Assembly: GCA_035690495.1 (NCBI GenBank)
Contig: DASSKK010000009.1
Coordinates: 1-8,426 of the forward strand
Source: DASSKK01 sp035690495
GTDB taxonomy: Bacteria; Actinomycetota; Actinomycetes; Propionibacteriales; Nocardioidaceae
Length of the DNA: 8,426 nt
Direction: 5' to 3'
The notes under the pieces are model-generated. The model was not told the DNA's origin and ran no database searches. It saw nothing but the letters and a program-made list of their open reading frames with translations. The translations under genes and the position numbers were made by a program. The first letter of the stretch is position 1; each line of letters opens with the position of its first letter. Below, one piece after another: positions 6,554 through 8,426 of this stretch.

Positions 6554-6560
6554 CGGCGCG

Positions 6561-7934
6561 ATGTCCGACACACCCCCCTCCCCGTCCGGCTCCGCGCCGG
6601 CCACGACGTACGCCGAGGTCGAGCGCGAGCTTTTGGCACGGTGGCCGGAGACCCGGCTCGACCCGACGCTGGACCGGATCGCCGCGCTGTGCGAGCTGCT
6701 CGGGGATCCGCAGCGGTCCTACCCGGTGATCCACCTGACCGGCACCAACGGCAAGACCAGCACCTCGCGGATGATCGACGCGCTCGTGCGGGCCAGCGGT
6801 CTGCGCACCGGCCGGTTCACCAGCCCGCACGTGGAGTCGATGACCGAGCGCATCTCGATCGACGGCGAGCCGCTCGACGAGGAGGCGTTCGTCGAGGCGT
6901 ACCACGACGTGGAGCCGTACACCCGCCTGGTCGAGCAGGACCCGCTGCTCGAGGGGCACCCGATGTCGTTCTTCGAGACGGTCGTCGGCATGGCCTACGC
7001 CGCGTTCGCGGACGCCCCGGTCGACGTTGCCGTCATCGAGGTCGGGATGGGCGGCACCTGGGACGCCACCAACGTCGCCGACGCCACTGTCGCGGTGCTC
7101 GGACCGGTCGCCGTCGACCACACGAAGTACCTCGGCGAGCGTCCTCAGGACATCGCCCTGGAGAAGGCCGGGATCATCAAGCCCGGATCCCTCGTGGTCT
7201 CCGCGGTGCAGTCCGAGGAGGTCGCCCAGGTGTTCGCCGACCGGGCCACCGAGGTCGGTGCCACGATCATGTGGGAGGGCATCGACTTCGGGGTGGAGCA
7301 CCGGGTGGCTGCCGTCGGCGGCCAGATGGTCCAGCTGCGTGGACTGCGCGGTGGGTACGACGAGGTGTTCATCCCGCTGTACGGCGCGCACCAGGCGCAC
7401 AACGCCGCGCTCGCGCTGGCCGCGTTCGAGTCGTTCGTCGGAGACGAGCCGGTGGACGGCGAGCTCGTCCGGGAGGCGCTCGGCCAGGTCACCTCGCCGG
7501 GACGGCTGGAGGTGATCCGACGCAGCCCGACGATCGTGCTCGACGCCGCCCACAACCCGCACGGCGCTGCCGCGCTCGCCGAGGCGCTGGAGGACTCGTT
7601 CGCGTTCAACCCCCTGGTCGGCGTGGTCGGCGTGATGGGCGACAAGGACTACGAGGGCGTGCTGGCCGCGCTGGAGCCGGTGCTCAGCCATGTGGTGTGC
7701 ACGCAGAACTCCACGGCGCGGGCGATGCCGGCCCACGAGCTGGCCGAGGTCGCCGAGGGGATCTTCGGCGTGGACAGGGTGCACGTCGCGCGGCGCCTGG
7801 ACGACGCGATCGACCAGGCGGCCACGCTCGCCGAGACCGGCGGCGTCTACGGCTCGGGCGGCGTGCTGGTCACCGGTTCCGTCGTCACGGTGGGCCAGGC
7901 CCGGACTCTGCTCAAGTCGCGCAGGCGGGACTGA
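6561..7934 (+). CDS. folC: folylpolyglutamate synthase / dihydrofolate synthase
   Basis: This cytoplasmic Mur-ligase-family enzyme adds glutamate to dihydropteroate and to reduced folates with ATP, completing and retaining the folate pool. The protein has 457 residues, slightly above the typical 420-450, the excess being a Pro/Ser-rich N-terminus. The nucleotide-binding loop is TGTNGKTS (60-67). Other family marks are FTSPHVESMTERI (87-99), VGMGGTWDATN (161-171), DHTKYLG (186-192), EKAGIIKPG (201-209) and the C-terminal domain motif LDAAHNPHG (327-335). I start it at ATG 6561 because the -10 box is correctly placed and the upstream part of the open frame is antisense to valS. The gene is divergent from valS and shares one base with the DUF4233 gene downstream, so the two form an operon. 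The valS-folC neighbourhood is common in bacteria. Confidence 0.96.
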   Translation: MSDTPPSPSGSAPATTYAEVERELLARWPETRLDPTLDRIAALCELLGDPQRSYPVIHLTGTNGKTSTSRMIDALVRASGLRTGRFTSPHVESMTERISIDGEPLDEEAFVEAYHDVEPYTRLVEQDPLLEGHPMSFFETVVGMAYAAFADAPVDVAVIEVGMGGTWDATNVADATVAVLGPVAVDHTKYLGERPQDIALEKAGIIKPGSLVVSAVQSEEVAQVFADRATEVGATIMWEGIDFGVEHRVAAVGGQMVQLRGLRGGYDEVFIPLYGAHQAHNAALALAAFESFVGDEPVDGELVREALGQVTSPGRLEVIRRSPTIVLDAAHNPHGAAALAEALEDSFAFNPLVGVVGVMGDKDYEGVLAALEPVLSHVVCTQNSTARAMPAHELAEVAEGIFGVDRVHVARRLDDAIDQAATLAETGGVYGSGGVLVTGSVVTVGQARTLLKSRRRD

Positions 7935-8278
7935 TGCGCTCGACCCGACGCGCCATGTGCGCGGCCATGCTGGCGCTTCAGGCGGTGGTGCTGTTCCTGT
8001 CCGGGCTCGTGCTCACCGGAATCACCGACCTCGGGTTCGGGCGCTCTGCCGGCACCGGGCTCGGGCTGGCGGTGCTCTGCATCGTCGCCGCCGGCACGCT
8101 GCGGAGGCCGTGGGGCTTCTGGCTCGGCTGGGCGGTGCAGGTGGTCTCGCTCGCCCTCGGCTTCGTGGTGGCCCCGATGTTCTTCCTCGGCGCGGTGTTC
8201 GCCGCGCTGTGGGCGACGGCGTACTTCCTCGGCGGGAAGATCGACCGGGAGAAGGCCGAGCGCGCCGTCCTCGAGTAG
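7934..8278 (+). CDS. DUF4233 small membrane protein
   Basis: This is a 114-residue integral membrane protein of unknown function. The hydrophobic pattern suggests four helices, at about residues 9-30, 41-56, 62-79 and 81-100, with a basic start (MRSTRR) and a charged tail containing KIDREKAE. The motifs LRRPWGFWLGW and the GGKIDREKA tail match the actinobacterial DUF4233 family, which is typically encoded directly after folC. Its ATG overlaps the folC stop by one base (TGATG), so translation is probably coupled; only a weak ribosome binding site (GGCGGGA) is visible inside the end of folC. In many actinobacteria ndk follows, but here an opposite-strand gene ends 5 bp away. Confidence 0.88.
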   Translation: MRSTRRAMCAAMLALQAVVLFLSGLVLTGITDLGFGRSAGTGLGLAVLCIVAAGTLRRPWGFWLGWAVQVVSLALGFVVAPMFFLGAVFAALWATAYFLGGKIDREKAERAVLE

Positions 8279-8283
8279 CCCCG

Positions 8284-8426
8284 TCAGCCCGCAGCCGACG
8301 ACAAGGGCTCGGTACGTCGTACCTCGCGGATCGGCGGTGCCATCAAGAGCAGGCACCGCACCACGATCTGGATGCCCATCGCGGTGAGCACGACCGGGCC
8401 CACCCCGAAGCCGGCCGCGACCACGC
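8284..8426 (-). CDS. C-terminal end of an unrecognised, probably membrane-associated protein
   Basis: On the minus strand a frame open from the right edge ends at TGA (complement of 8284-8286). It encodes 46 visible residues. They include a hydrophobic stretch (GVGPVVLTAMGIQIVV, continuing to LLLMAPP) that fits a last transmembrane helix, followed by a basic segment IREVRR and a short polar tail. The codons have the strong GC third-position bias of the neighbouring genes, and the stop lies 5 bp from the convergent DUF4233 gene, which supports a real gene. The family cannot be recognised from this fragment. Confidence 0.6.
   Translation of the reverse strand, partial: VVAAGFGVGPVVLTAMGIQIVVRCLLLMAPPIREVRRTEPLSSAAG
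8311..8323. repeat. 13-nt palindrome in the convergent 3' region
   Basis: GGTACGTCGTACC is a perfect inverted repeat (6-bp arms around one base) inside the last codons of the minus-strand gene, about 33 bp past the DUF4233 stop. It could fold in either transcript or be a protein site, but the loop is too small for a good hairpin and no T-run follows, so it is not called a terminator. Confidence 0.25.

Noticed and set aside
4737..6560. A long plus-strand open frame that runs into folC
   Set aside because: It is the reverse of valS codons and gives a low-complexity Arg/Val/Leu/Asp-rich translation; FolC similarity begins at ATG 6561.
6462..6560. A T-box riboswitch before valS
   Set aside because: The divergent gap is only 99 bp, with no T-box core sequence and no terminator hairpin, and the probable transcript start is very close to the ATG.
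6462..7784. A 441-residue upstream extension of the valS reading frame on the minus strand
   Set aside because: It is antisense to folC in a GC-rich region where stop codons are rare. The sequence before MSNEP is His/Arg/Val/Leu/Asp-rich and resembles no protein; valS motifs begin only after the ATG at 6461.
8311..8323. The palindrome GGTACGTCGTACC as a bidirectional terminator
   Set aside because: Its arms enclose one base, so it cannot form a good RNA hairpin without losing pairs, and no T-run follows on either strand.

Overview
The window is high-GC DNA with GTG as well as ATG starts, 1-4 bp overlaps between operon partners, TANNNT-type -10 boxes close to start codons, and a folC followed directly by a DUF4233 membrane protein. 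Together these point to the chromosome of an actinobacterium, possibly a Nocardioides-like or related lineage, although the genus cannot be settled from the sequence alone. I see no insertion sequence, phage gene, CRISPR array, tRNA or rRNA. The window looks like core chromosome with one signalling island.

Layout from left to right. (1) Positions 1-935, minus strand: the N-terminal 311 residues of a lipid-anchored peptide-type ABC transporter substrate-binding protein, cut by the left edge. (2) Positions 936-1175: a divergent control region. It holds a candidate minus-strand promoter, three 11-bp direct repeats in tandem, a 23-bp tandem duplication with a dyad in each copy, and a probable leaderless promoter facing right. 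(3) Positions 1176-3848, plus strand: a tightly packed three-gene operon encoding an OmpR-family response regulator, a membrane histidine kinase and a short GerMN-domain lipoprotein. The order recalls mtrA-mtrB-lpqB but the lipoprotein is much smaller. (4) Positions 3852-6461, minus strand: complete valS, whose motifs are of the archaeal-like (type 2) ValRS class. It meets the lipoprotein gene tail to tail with 3 bp between. (5) Positions 6462-6560: a 99-bp divergent promoter region. (6) Positions 6561-8278, plus strand: folC (folylpolyglutamate/dihydrofolate synthase) and a DUF4233 four-helix membrane protein, overlapping by one base. (7) Positions 8284-8426, minus strand: the last 46 residues of an unrecognised protein with a hydrophobic segment, cut by the right edge.

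How the parts work together. The kinase probably senses an envelope signal through its roughly 120-residue extracytoplasmic loop and phosphorylates the response regulator at Asp53. The co-transcribed GerMN lipoprotein sits on the outer face of the membrane and may tune the kinase, as LpqB does for MtrB. The repeat cluster between the regulator and the substrate-binding protein is a natural target for the regulator, so autoregulation and control of the divergent transporter gene are plausible; neither is shown by the sequence. valS and folC-DUF4233 are housekeeping genes. The most interesting items are the compound repeat array at 1060-1139 and the compact LpqB-like lipoprotein in the signalling operon. 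I found no convincing wholly new system.
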